Positions 7,287 through 17,669 of a stretch of DNA of 64,000 nt are shown here, in pieces. The DNA is from Pseudomonadota bacterium (GTDB lineage Bacteria; Pseudomonadota; Gammaproteobacteria; Steroidobacterales; Steroidobacteraceae): assembly GCA_018240525.1 (NCBI GenBank), contig JAFEFN010000014.1, forward strand, positions 668,487-732,486, given 5' to 3'. The notes under the pieces were generated by a model. It searched no databases. It saw only the letters and a program-made list of their open reading frames with translations, and had not been told where the DNA came from. The position numbers and the translations under genes are program-made. The number at the start of each line of letters is the position of its first letter. The first letter of the stretch is position 1.

Positions 7287-8300
7287 CTAGGCCGCCTTGC
7301 GGCTCTCTATGCTTGCGAGCACCCGGTGCAGCAGCCGCTGCGCATCCGCCTCGCTGAAACTGGCGCTGACGGGCACGGACCAGAGCCTCGCATCGGCGAA
7401 CCCGGTGCATTTTACGGCATCCTTCTCGGTCATGAGCACCGGCGCGGCATCGCCAAAGGCCAGGTCCTCCAGGCTCAGCGGATGGTGGTCCGGGAAGGGG
7501 TGCTCGAGCACCTCGATGCCGTGCGCGCGCAGGGTGGCGAAGAAGCGCGCCGGGTTGCCGATGCCGGCGACCGCGTGCACGCGCTCCCCGCGGAATGCGG
7601 CGAGCGCGCGGGACCCCCCGCCGTTCAGCGCCAGCGCCTGCGTCGCGGTGAGCTGCATCGCGAGCGTGCGCGTGGCCGGCAGCCCCGCCAGGGACGGATG
7701 CTCGGCCGCGCCGTTGACGATCACCAGGTCCACCCGGTCCAGCTGGGCCAGGGGCTCGCGCAGCGGACCGGCCGGCAGCAGCCGACCGTTGCCGAAGCCG
7801 CGGCGGCCATCGACCACGACGAGCTGGCAGTCGCGTGCCAGGCGCAGGTGCTGCAGCCCGTCGTCGGCAAGGATCACGTCGACCCCGTCGGCCGCCAGGG
7901 CCGCAGCGCCCGCCGCCCGGTCGCGGGCCACCACGGTCGCGCAGCCGCTGCGCAGCGCCAGCAGCAGCGGCTCGTCGCCGACCGTGCGCCAGCTGGCGCC
8001 TGCCGCGACGCGCGTCACGCCCCGGGCACTGCCGCCGTAGCCGCGCGAGAGGATGCCCACCTTCAGCCCGCGCCCGCCGAGCGCGGCCGCGAGCCACAGG
8101 GTGAGGGGGGTCTTGCCGGTGCCGCCGACCGTGAGGTTGCCGATCACGATGGTGGCGACCGCGCTGGGCACGCGCCGCAGCACCCCGGCGCCGTACAGCG
8201 CGCGGCGCGCGCGCACCACCGCGCCGTACAGCCAGGCCAGGGGTTGCAGCAGCGAGGGGCGCGCCGGGGCGTACCACATCTCGGTGAGGCGCTGCCGCAT
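7287..8300 (-). CDS. lpxK: Tetraacyldisaccharide 4'-kinase
   Basis: LpxK phosphorylates the 4' position of the lipid A disaccharide at the inner membrane. The 337-residue protein has the family P-loop GNLTVGGTGKTP (about residues 58-69), the following ILSRGYGG segment, and LADDGLQH, the family's second hallmark. An N-terminal hydrophobic stretch (LLQPLAWLYGAVVRARR) would bind the membrane face. I chose ATG at 8300 because longer versions would run into msbA, whose stop is at 8309; the two genes are 8 bp apart. Two other genes of the same pathway, msbA and kdsB, flank it. Confidence 0.95.
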   Translation of the reverse strand: MRQRLTEMWYAPARPSLLQPLAWLYGAVVRARRALYGAGVLRRVPSAVATIVIGNLTVGGTGKTPLTLWLAAALGGRGLKVGILSRGYGGSARGVTRVAAGASWRTVGDEPLLLALRSGCATVVARDRAAGAAALAADGVDVILADDGLQHLRLARDCQLVVVDGRRGFGNGRLLPAGPLREPLAQLDRVDLVIVNGAAEHPSLAGLPATRTLAMQLTATQALALNGGGSRALAAFRGERVHAVAGIGNPARFFATLRAHGIEVLEHPFPDHHPLSLEDLAFGDAAPVLMTEKDAVKCTGFADARLWSVPVSASFSEADAQRLLHRVLASIESRKAA

Positions 8301-8308
8301 GCGCCGCC

Positions 8309-10095
<1,787 letters not shown>

Positions 10096-10099
<4 letters not shown>

Positions 10100-10527
10100 G
10101 GCTTGCCCGCCGGCTCTTCCTTGACGGTGGCGATGTTCAGCTCGGCGAAGCCGAGCCGACCCAGTACGTCCATGGCGGTGATCACCGACTGGTGCGTGGC
10201 GCGCGCATCCGCGCGGAGCGTGACGCGGATGCTGCGGTTGGTGCCGGCCTCCTTCAGCAGCGCCGCGCGCAGCGTCTCGGGGCTGGAGTTGATCAGCTCG
10301 TGCTGGTTGACGAGGTAGGTGCCGCTTTGCGTGACGCTCACGACCAGCGGCTCGCCGGCGACCTTCTCCACCGGCACGTTGCTCGCGTGCGGCAGGTGCA
10401 CGCGCAGCCGCCCCTCGTCGGAGAACTTCGAGGACAGGATGAAGAACACCACCAGCAGCAGCACGACGTCGATCAGCGAGACGACGTTGATCTCGGGCTC
10501 CTCGTGGCGACGCTGCTTGAAGATCAC
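10096..10527 (-). CDS. exbD: ExbD/TolR-family biopolymer transport protein
   Basis: A 143-residue single-pass inner-membrane protein with a short cytoplasmic N-terminus, one transmembrane helix (about residues 14-34, NVVSLIDVVLLLVVFFIL) carrying the functionally essential Asp of the family (LIDVV), and a periplasmic domain. With ExbB it forms a proton-driven motor. No tonB is present nearby. In this position (upstream of msbA/lpxK) the pair is a fixed feature of many Pseudomonas and Xanthomonas genomes, but what it energises there is not established. It begins 24 bp after exbB and ends in a 4-bp overlap with msbA. Confidence 0.92.
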
Positions 10528-10551
10528 CGCTGGACCTGCTGCCGGGACGGG

Positions 10552-11178
10552 CTAGGCCGCCGCGGCCTGGTCATGCTGGGCCGCCTCGACCGCGTCGGCC
10601 ATGCGGATGGCGTGCTTCTCCATCTCCATGACGATCCCCTCGACACGGCCCCGCAGGTAGCGGTACGCGATGAGCGCCGGGATGGCGACGCACAGGCCGG
10701 CCGCGGTGGCGATCAGCGCCTCGGCGATGCCGCCGGAGAGCGCGCGCGGGTCGCCCATGCCGCCGGCCTCGATGGCGTTGAAGGCGCGGATGATGCCGGT
10801 GACCGTGCCGAGCAGGCCGAGCAGCGGCGAGACGCCGGCGATGGTGCCGAGCGTGTTCAGGAAGCGCTCCAGTTCGTAGACCACGTGCCGCCCGGTGTCC
10901 TCCAGGCGCTCCATCAGGATCTCGCGCGGGCGGTGCCGGTTGGCAAGGCCGGTGGCCAGCAGGCGCCCCAGGGGCGAGTTCTGCTCGAGCGCGGCGATCA
11001 CCTTGTCATTGACCTGGTTCGTCTCGATCAGCCCCCAGACGCGCTTGGGCAGGTCCGGCGGCAGCACGCGCTTGTCCTGCAGCGTCCACAGGCGCTCCAG
11101 GATGATGGCCGCGGCGACGATCGAACACAGGATGATCGGCCACATCAGCGGGCCGCCGGCCCGCACTATTTCCCACAT
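10552..11178 (-). CDS. exbB: MotA/TolQ/ExbB-family proton channel protein
   Basis: A 208-residue inner-membrane protein with an N-terminal helix (MWPIILCSIVAAAIILERL), a large cytoplasmic loop, and two C-terminal helices containing the conserved TVTGIIRAF and ALIATAAGLCVAIPALIAYRYL segments of the MotA/TolQ/ExbB proton channel. The ATG at 11178 (MWEIVRAGG) is preferred to GTG at 11208, since it places the first helix correctly. It is the first gene of the exbB-exbD-msbA-lpxK-Trm112-kdsB run, so the promoter for the run should lie in the 139 bp shared with the divergent DUF2062 gene. TolQ is the main alternative, but no tol-pal genes are here. Confidence 0.92.
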   Translation of the reverse strand: MWEIVRAGGPLMWPIILCSIVAAAIILERLWTLQDKRVLPPDLPKRVWGLIETNQVNDKVIAALEQNSPLGRLLATGLANRHRPREILMERLEDTGRHVVYELERFLNTLGTIAGVSPLLGLLGTVTGIIRAFNAIEAGGMGDPRALSGGIAEALIATAAGLCVAIPALIAYRYLRGRVEGIVMEMEKHAIRMADAVEAAQHDQAAAA

Positions 11179-11317
11179 TCTCTTGCGACCCCACGGACCG
11201 GTAACCAAGCGAAGGCGGCATCATACCGGACCCGTGTGCCCGGTGAAGGCGGCAACTTCACGCATCCGGGCCCCGGATGCCTCGGCCGCGCGGGGCATCT
11301 GCTAGAGTCGCTGGCCT

Positions 11318-11836
11318 GTGTCGCTCCGACCGCTCCTCAAGAAGATCACTCCGGACCCGCAGACGCTGCAGAACCGCTGGTTCCTGCGGCCTTTCCGGAA
11401 CAACCTGGCGGACCCGCGCTTCTGGACGCTCAACCGCCGCGGCGTCACGTACGCGTTCGGCATCGGCCTGGCGATCTGCTTCATCCCCGCGCCGGTGCAC
11501 ATGGCACTGGCGTGCACGCTCGCCGTCATCTTCGGCCTGAACATCCCGGTCGCCGCCACGAGCACCCTGCTGCTGAATCCGTTCACCGCGGTTCCGGCCT
11601 ACTACTTCGCCTACCGCGTCGGCGCGGCCCTGCTGCACGCACCGCACCGGCAGTTCCACTTCGTGCTGAGCCGTCACTGGTTCTCGCAGCTCGCGCCGGT
11701 GTGGCCCGCCTTCCTGCTCGGCTGCCTGGTGTGCGGCCTCGTCGCGGGCTTCGTCGGCTGGCTGACCCTGGACACCCTGTGGCGCTGGCAGGTCAGGCGG
11801 CGCTACCGGCAGCGCCGCCAGGTGCGGCCCGCCTAG
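11318..11836 (+). CDS. DUF2062 membrane protein
   Basis: A 172-residue protein beginning with a GTG codon (VSLRPLLKKITPDP), consisting of a basic N-terminal region and then hydrophobic segments (RRGVTYAFGIGLAICFIP..., HMALACTLAVIFGLNIPVA, and a C-terminal helix LLGCLVCGLVAGFVGWL), ending in an Arg-rich cytoplasmic tail. It matches the DUF2062 family, whose function is not known. In Pseudomonas the family member lies between comEC/exbB and the lol genes; here comEC is missing from that interval. It is divergent from exbB and convergent with the next gene, with 29 bp between the stops. Confidence 0.85.
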   Translation: MSLRPLLKKITPDPQTLQNRWFLRPFRNNLADPRFWTLNRRGVTYAFGIGLAICFIPAPVHMALACTLAVIFGLNIPVAATSTLLLNPFTAVPAYYFAYRVGAALLHAPHRQFHFVLSRHWFSQLAPVWPAFLLGCLVCGLVAGFVGWLTLDTLWRWQVRRRYRQRRQVRPA

Positions 11837-11865
11837 GCGCAACGGAGGCGCCGGGCGCGCCTTCT

Positions 11866-12972
11866 TTAGGGGAGCGCCAGGCGCGCGAGGATCGCCCGCT
11901 CCTGCTCTGCGGTGGGCCAGTACCTGGCGGCGGCGCGCCGCTCCGGCGTCTGCGCGCGCCACCAGGCGAGGGTCGCGCTGCCCGAGTCTGCGTGCCGGCG
12001 GTAGCTCAGGCCGTGCCGCTGCGCCAGGCTCCCGTCGAAGACCGTGCGCGGGTGCGCGAACAGTTCGTGGCCCGTCGGGCTGGGAGACACCAGCGGGAAG
12101 TCCACCTTCAGCTCCTCGATCACGGCTGCGGGCGGGCGCACGAAGCGCACCGGCGTGGCGCTGAGCGGGCGCAGCTCCTCGAGCACCCGGTCCCAGGGCA
12201 CCGGCGGGGCGGCCGCGTTGAAGATACCGGACGCGTCCTCTTCCAGAAGCGTGATCAGCCACGGGCACAGATCGCGCGCATCCACGGTCTGCAGGTCGAC
12301 CGCATCCGCGCGCGGGCCGACGACCGTGCCCCCCTGCGCCGAGCGCGCCGCCCAGTAGGTGAAGCGGTCGGTCTCATCGCCCGGCCCGATCACGTAGGTG
12401 GGACGCACCACCGTGGCGGCCGCGCCATAGAGCGCGCGGACGATGCGGTCGCCCTCCGCCTTCATGAGCGGGTAGCTCTGCGCGGTCAGCTGCTCCTCCC
12501 CGGCGGCGGCGGGCGGGCGCAGCGGCGAGCTCTCGGTGCACACCGGGTCGGTACCCTGGTAGGCGGCGACGGTGGAGACGAACAGGTACCGGCCGACGCG
12601 GCCCTTGAGCAGCGCGGCGGAATCGGCCACGTGGCGCGGCAGGTAGCCGGAGTTGTCGATCACGGCATCCCAGCGGCGCGTGCCGGCCAGCGCGGTAAGC
12701 CCGGGCGGGGTGCGCGCGTCACGGTCGCCGGTCAGCACCTCGACCCGGTCGCCGTAGAGGCTGGCATCCTTGTGGCCGCGGTTGAAGAGCGTCACGCGGT
12801 GGCCGCGCGCCAGGGCGTATTCCACCTGGTGAGGGCCGAGAAAGCCCGTGCCACCGAGCACCAGGAGGTCCAGCGGCCGGGTGGCGCGCGCGGTGCCGGC
12901 GAACAGGGCCCGCGTGCCCGAGAGGGCCAGGGTGGCGGCGCTGAGCGCCAGCATGCGGCGACGCGTGGTCAT
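11866..12972 (-). CDS. Tat-exported NAD-dependent epimerase/dehydratase-like protein
   Basis: A 368-residue extended short-chain dehydrogenase fold. The N-terminus carries a twin-arginine signal (TTRRRMLAL followed by a hydrophobic stretch, cleavage near residue 30). Then comes the Rossmann glycine motif GGTGFLG (about residues 40-46) and the catalytic YxxxK (SYPLMK, about residues 162-166 by eye). Tat export of a nucleotide-cofactor oxidoreductase implies that it is folded with its cofactor before reaching the periplasm. It sits between the DUF2062 gene and lolD, an interval that is otherwise tight in relatives, so it looks like an insertion. Substrate unknown. Confidence 0.82.
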   Translation of the reverse strand: MTTRRRMLALSAATLALSGTRALFAGTARATRPLDLLVLGGTGFLGPHQVEYALARGHRVTLFNRGHKDASLYGDRVEVLTGDRDARTPPGLTALAGTRRWDAVIDNSGYLPRHVADSAALLKGRVGRYLFVSTVAAYQGTDPVCTESSPLRPPAAAGEEQLTAQSYPLMKAEGDRIVRALYGAAATVVRPTYVIGPGDETDRFTYWAARSAQGGTVVGPRADAVDLQTVDARDLCPWLITLLEEDASGIFNAAAPPVPWDRVLEELRPLSATPVRFVRPPAAVIEELKVDFPLVSPSPTGHELFAHPRTVFDGSLAQRHGLSYRRHADSGSATLAWWRAQTPERRAAARYWPTAEQERAILARLALP

Positions 12973-12991
12973 GGGGTCTGCCCTCCTCTGC

Positions 12992-13682
<691 letters not shown>

Positions 13683-13690
<8 letters not shown>

Positions 13691-14930
13691 GTCGCAGCGC
13701 CTCCGCAGGGGCGGTGCGCGCCGCGCGCCACGCCGGGTAGATCGTCGCCAGCACGCAGAGCAGGAAGGCCACCGCGCACACCTTGATGACGTCGGGCCAC
13801 TCGACGTACGCCGGCAGGTCGCTCATGTAGTACACCTTCGCATCCAGGAAATGCGTTCCGAGCAGGTGCTCGAGGGCACCGACCAGCTGCTGCAGGTGAT
13901 CCGCCAGCAGCGTGCCGAGCGCGGCGCCGAGCACGGTGCCGGCCAGCCCGATGAGCACGCCCTGGATGGCGAACATCGCGAGCACGTTGCGCGGCGCCGC
14001 CCCGAGCGTGCGCAGGATGGCGATGTCGGTCTGCTTCTCCTTCACGATCATGACCAGGGTGGCGACGATGTTGAAGGCCGCCACGGCCACGATCATGAGC
14101 AGGATGAGGAACATCATCGACTTGGTCATCTCGATGGAGCGGAAGAAGTTGGCGTGGTCGCGCGTCCAGTCGTTGACGTAGTAGCCGGGGCCGCCCAGCG
14201 ACAGCGCGATCTCGCGCACCCGGCGCGGGGCCTGCAGCGGATCGGCGAAGGCGAGGCGCAGGCCGGTGACGCCGGTGCCGCTGCGGAACAGGCGCGCCGC
14301 GTCCTGAAGGTTCACCAGCGCGAGACCGCGGTCGAACTCGTACATGCCCGAGTCGAAGATCCCGACGACGCGGAAGCGGCGCATGCGCGGCACCACGCCG
14401 GTCGGGGTCGCAGTCCCCCCCGGGGCGATGAGCACCACCGAGTCCCCGGTGCGCACGTTGAGCTCGTGCGCCAGGGCGCTGCCGAGCACCGTGCCGTAGG
14501 CGCCGGCGACAAGCTCCCCGAGGCTGCCGGAGACGATGCGCTGGGCAAGCCCGGTGGCGGTGCGCTCCTCTTCGGGCAGCACGCCGCGCACGCTCGCCCC
14601 GGCCATGCGCCGGCCGTTGGCGAACATGGCCTGGCTCTCGATGTAGGGCACGGCCGCCTGCACCCCCGGCTGGCCGCGCACCTGTTGCTGCACCTGCTGC
14701 CAGTCCTCGATGGAGCCCTCGAGGCCCGCGATGGTGGCGTGCGAGGTCACCGCGAGCATGCGCGTGCGCAGCTCGCGCTCGAAGCCGTTCATCACCGAGA
14801 GCACCACGATCAGCGTCGCCACCCCGAGGGTGAGCCCGCACACCGACATCAGCGCCACGAAGGAGACGAAGCCGCGGCGGTGGGTGGAACGCAGGTGCCG
14901 CGTGCCGATCAGCCACTCGTAGGCGCTCAT
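13683..14930 (-). CDS. lolE: LolC/LolE-family lipoprotein-releasing permease (second copy)
   Basis: A 415-residue inner-membrane permease with a first transmembrane segment (FVSFVALMSVCGLTLGVATLIVVLSVMNGFE), a large periplasmic domain and three C-terminal helices with the family's FxxP-type ending (VCAVAFLLCVLATIYPAWRAARTAPAEALRHE). It starts 3 bp after the end of the first permease and overlaps lolD. The paralogous pair in this window is about as similar to each other as E. coli LolC and LolE are; calling this one LolE rests on weak resemblance of its RMLAV..H segment and on its order, so the C/E distinction is tentative. Confidence 0.85.
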
Positions 14931-14933
14931 GGC

Positions 14934-16202
14934 TCACTCATAGCGCAGCGCCTCGGCCGGCGCGGTGCGCGCGGCGCGCACGGCCGGGTAGACCGTGGCG
15001 AGCGCGGTGAGCGACAGCGCCGCGACCGCGATGGCGACGATGTTGCTCCAGCGCACCTCGGAGGGGATCGCGGTGATGTAGTAGACGTCCGAGTCCATGA
15101 CCTGGAAGCGGAAGGTGTGCTCGAGGAAGGGCACGATCGTGTCGACGTTCAGCGCCAGCAGCAGGCCCAGGCCCACCCCGGCGAGCACGCCCAGCCAGCC
15201 GATCACCAGCCCCTGGGTGATGAAGATCCCCATGACACGGCGCGGGGCGGCGCCGAAGGTGCGCACGATGGCGATGTCGGTGCGCTTGTCGGTGACCACC
15301 ATGACCAGCATCGCCACGATGTTGAAGGCCGCCACGGCCACGATCAGCAGCAGGATGAGCGACATCATCGTCTTCTCGATGCGTATGGCGCGGAAGTAGT
15401 TGGCGTTGTCCTGCGTCCAGTCGCGCACCTCGTAGGTGGAGGCCAGCCGCGAGCGCAGCGCGCCGGCCACCGCCGGGGCGCCCAGCACCGACTGCACGCG
15501 CACGCGCAGTCCCTCGCTCGCCGTCCCCTCGGCACCCAGGGCGCGCACGTCATCGAGGTCGGCGAACACCAGCGTGCCGTCATGGTCCTGCAGGCCCACC
15601 TCGAAGACACCGGCGACGGTGAACTCGCGCAGCTTCGGCGCCGGCGCGCCTGAATCGGTCACCGTCGGCACGAGCAGCGTCAGCGAGTCGCCCACGGCAA
15701 TTCCGAGGCGCTCGGCGATGATGGCGCCGACGATCACCCGCTCGGACCCGCTCGCAAGGTCCGACAGCTGCCCCTGGGCGATCACCCTGCCGAGCTCGGC
15801 GCGGCTGGCGCTGGACTGCGGGTCGATCCCGCGCAGCAGCACCGGCACCATCTCGGTGCCGCGCACGGCCAGGGCCTGCAGCTCCGCGTAGCGCGCAACG
15901 GCGGTCACCCCGGGCGTCGCCGCGACGGTGTCGGCCGCGGCCCGCCACTGCGCCTGCGTCAGCGCCGGCGCGGCCGCCCCCGGGGTGCTCGCCTCGGTCA
16001 CGCGCACCTGGGCGCCGAGGGACAGCAGCCGGTCGCGCAGCTCGCTCTCGAAGCCGTTCATCACCGAGAGGATGACGATGAGCGCGGCGACGCCGACGCA
16101 CACCCCGATCAGGGAGGCCCAGGTGATGAAGGAAACGAAGAACTCGTGCGAGCGGGCGCGCACGTAGCGCAGGCCCACGTATATCGACAGGGGGTGGAAC
16201 AC
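14934..16202 (-). CDS. lolC: LolC/LolE-family lipoprotein-releasing permease (first copy)
   Basis: A 422-residue permease, first gene of the lol operon. It begins MFHPLSIYVGLRYVRAR, as do LolC proteins, followed by the membrane segment FVSFITWASLIGVCVGVAALIVILSVMNGFE and the periplasmic domain, and it ends with three membrane helices and PAVRAARTAPAEALRYE. LolC-type subunits bind LolA through a periplasmic hook; I did not identify the hook residues here. The promoter should lie in the 129 bp between it and the divergent small exported protein gene. LolC versus LolE is assigned on order and N-terminus only. Confidence 0.85.
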   Translation of the reverse strand: MFHPLSIYVGLRYVRARSHEFFVSFITWASLIGVCVGVAALIVILSVMNGFESELRDRLLSLGAQVRVTEASTPGAAAPALTQAQWRAAADTVAATPGVTAVARYAELQALAVRGTEMVPVLLRGIDPQSSASRAELGRVIAQGQLSDLASGSERVIVGAIIAERLGIAVGDSLTLLVPTVTDSGAPAPKLREFTVAGVFEVGLQDHDGTLVFADLDDVRALGAEGTASEGLRVRVQSVLGAPAVAGALRSRLASTYEVRDWTQDNANYFRAIRIEKTMMSLILLLIVAVAAFNIVAMLVMVVTDKRTDIAIVRTFGAAPRRVMGIFITQGLVIGWLGVLAGVGLGLLLALNVDTIVPFLEHTFRFQVMDSDVYYITAIPSEVRWSNIVAIAVAALSLTALATVYPAVRAARTAPAEALRYE

Positions 16203-16278
16203 GGTCGCGATTTAACCACACCTGCGGGGGTTTTCAGACGTGCGTCACATTTCGGCGCCTGCGCGGGGGCCGGCCCGC

Positions 16279-16331
16279 TTTGACAGATTGGGGCCGGTGC
16301 TATAGTCCCCGGCAGCCTTGAGGAGAGTGGT
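16279..16331 (+). promoter_or_regulatory. Sigma-70-like promoter and ribosome binding site of the 93-residue exported protein gene
   Basis: TTGACA (16280-16285) and TATAGT (16301-16306) match consensus hexamers well, though the spacer is only 15 nt (16 if TTTGAC at 16279 is used as the -35). AGGAG at 16321-16325 lies 6 nt before the ATG. The close-to-consensus hexamers suggest a well-expressed, short-leader transcript. Confidence 0.55.
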
Positions 16332-16613
16332 ATGTACACCCGAATTCTCGCAGCGTTCGCCCTGGGTTGCGCGCTCACCGGCACCGCGCTGGCCGAGACC
16401 GTCATGGTCAATGACAAGCTCGAGGTGCGCGAGTCGCAGATGGCCACCCCCAAGCGTGGCACCACCATGAGTGATGTCGAGAAGCGCTTCGGGGCCCCCG
16501 TCGACAAGCACCCGACCGTCGGCCAGCCGCCGATCACGCGCTGGGACTACAACGGCTTTGCCGTGGTGTTCGAACGCGACCGCGTGATCGACTCGGTGGT
16601 CACCGGCGGTTAG
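16332..16613 (+). CDS. Conserved small exported protein, function unknown
   Basis: A 93-residue protein with a clear signal peptide (MYTRILAAFALGCALTGTALA, cleavage after ALA at about residue 21) and a mature domain of about 72 residues: VMVNDKLEVRES, then PKRGTTMSDVEKRFGAP and ITRWDYNGFAVVFERDRVIDSVV. The middle resembles the SmpA/OmlA/BamE-type pattern in which a conserved MxxVxxxFGxP helix is followed by a WxYxxFxVxF strand. I recognise it as a conserved gammaproteobacterial hypothetical protein without an established function. It is preceded by a good promoter and stands alone between divergent lolC and the cyclase. Confidence 0.75.
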   Translation: MYTRILAAFALGCALTGTALAETVMVNDKLEVRESQMATPKRGTTMSDVEKRFGAPVDKHPTVGQPPITRWDYNGFAVVFERDRVIDSVVTGG

Positions 16614-16753
16614 ACCGCGTCCGGGCCGCCGCGCACGGCGCCCGCCTCCCCTTCCTCCCGGCCCGCCCCGGCGGTGCGCCCCTGGCCTGGCGCTGCAGAC
16701 ACTCCATGACGGTGTGGTAGGCTCGCGCTTAACAGAATAATTCCGGGGATGAA

Positions 16754-17569
16754 GTGTCCGCTGACGAAGCTCTCAGGGCCCACATCGAGGCCCTCGTGCG
16801 CGCCGGGAGCGTGCGCCGCAAGACCGCCGCCGCCCAGCTGGAAGCCGAGATCCGCCGCCGCGAGGAAGTGCTGCGGCAGACCTTCCGCCGTTACGTCTCC
16901 CCGAAGGTCGCCGACAAGATCCTCGAGGATGCGCAGCTGCGCGACACGCTGCTCTCGACCGCCGACACCCGCGCCCACGTGACCGTGCTGTTCGCCGACC
17001 TGCGCGGCTTCACCTCCATCGCCGAGCAGCTCGAGGCGAGCGACGTGGTGCCGCTGCTGAACGAGTACTTCTCGCTGCTCACCGAGATCACCTTCCGCCA
17101 CGAGGGCACGGTGTTCCACATGGCCGGGGACTGCCTGATGCTCGCCTTCGGCGTGCCCCTGGAGCAGCCCGACAGCGCGCAGCGCGCGGTACGCGCCGCA
17201 CGCGAGATGCTCACCGGCTTCAACGGTCTCGCCGCCTCGTGGAAGGAGCGCTACCGGGTCGATGCGGGACTGGGCATCGGCATCAACGAGGGCGAGGTCG
17301 TCGCCGGCAACATCGGCTCGGCCTCGTACATGAACTATACGATCATCGGCGACACGGTGAACGTCGCCGCACGCCTGTGCCAGCGCGCCCGCGCCGGCGA
17401 GATCCTCTTCTCCGGCACCCTCAAGCACTCCCTCGATGCGCGCGGCATGGACGTCGGTGCCACGCCGCTGCCGCCGCTGCAGCTGCGCGGCCGCAGCCAC
17501 CCGATCGACATCTACTGCGTGCCGCTGCAGAGCCGCATGCAGTGGAGCGGCGGCGCCGTCGCCGCCTGA
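16754..17569 (+). CDS. Class III adenylate/guanylate cyclase with a substituted base-recognition residue
   Basis: A 271-residue soluble protein: a charged, probably coiled-coil N-terminus (about 1-50), the RRYVSPKVADKIL segment that commonly precedes this domain, and a class III nucleotide cyclase catalytic domain (about 70-260). The two metal-binding aspartates are present at Asp82 (FADLRGF) and Asp126 (AGD), and the second-substrate Asp200 (IIGDTVN), Asn203 and Arg207 are present. The residue that is Lys in canonical adenylate cyclases (GTxxKxxGD) is His122 here (GTVFHMAGD). A GTG start at 16754 is used; GGGGA lies upstream. The product may be cAMP, cGMP or something else. No membrane segment or receptor domain is visible. 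Confidence 0.85.
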   Translation: MSADEALRAHIEALVRAGSVRRKTAAAQLEAEIRRREEVLRQTFRRYVSPKVADKILEDAQLRDTLLSTADTRAHVTVLFADLRGFTSIAEQLEASDVVPLLNEYFSLLTEITFRHEGTVFHMAGDCLMLAFGVPLEQPDSAQRAVRAAREMLTGFNGLAASWKERYRVDAGLGIGINEGEVVAGNIGSASYMNYTIIGDTVNVAARLCQRARAGEILFSGTLKHSLDARGMDVGATPLPPLQLRGRSHPIDIYCVPLQSRMQWSGGAVAA

Positions 17570-17669
17570 GCCGCGCGGCCGGCCGCCCCAGCGGCGGCCT
17601 TCCCACCGTGTCCGGTTAACAGGGTAAGCTGCCTGCCCTTTTGGCCCGGCCGCCCGCATCTTTGACAGG

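Noticed and set aside
17570..17669. Intrinsic terminator between the cyclase and mfd
   Set aside because: There is a GC-rich complementary stretch, but no run of T follows it directly, so I could not support a terminator.
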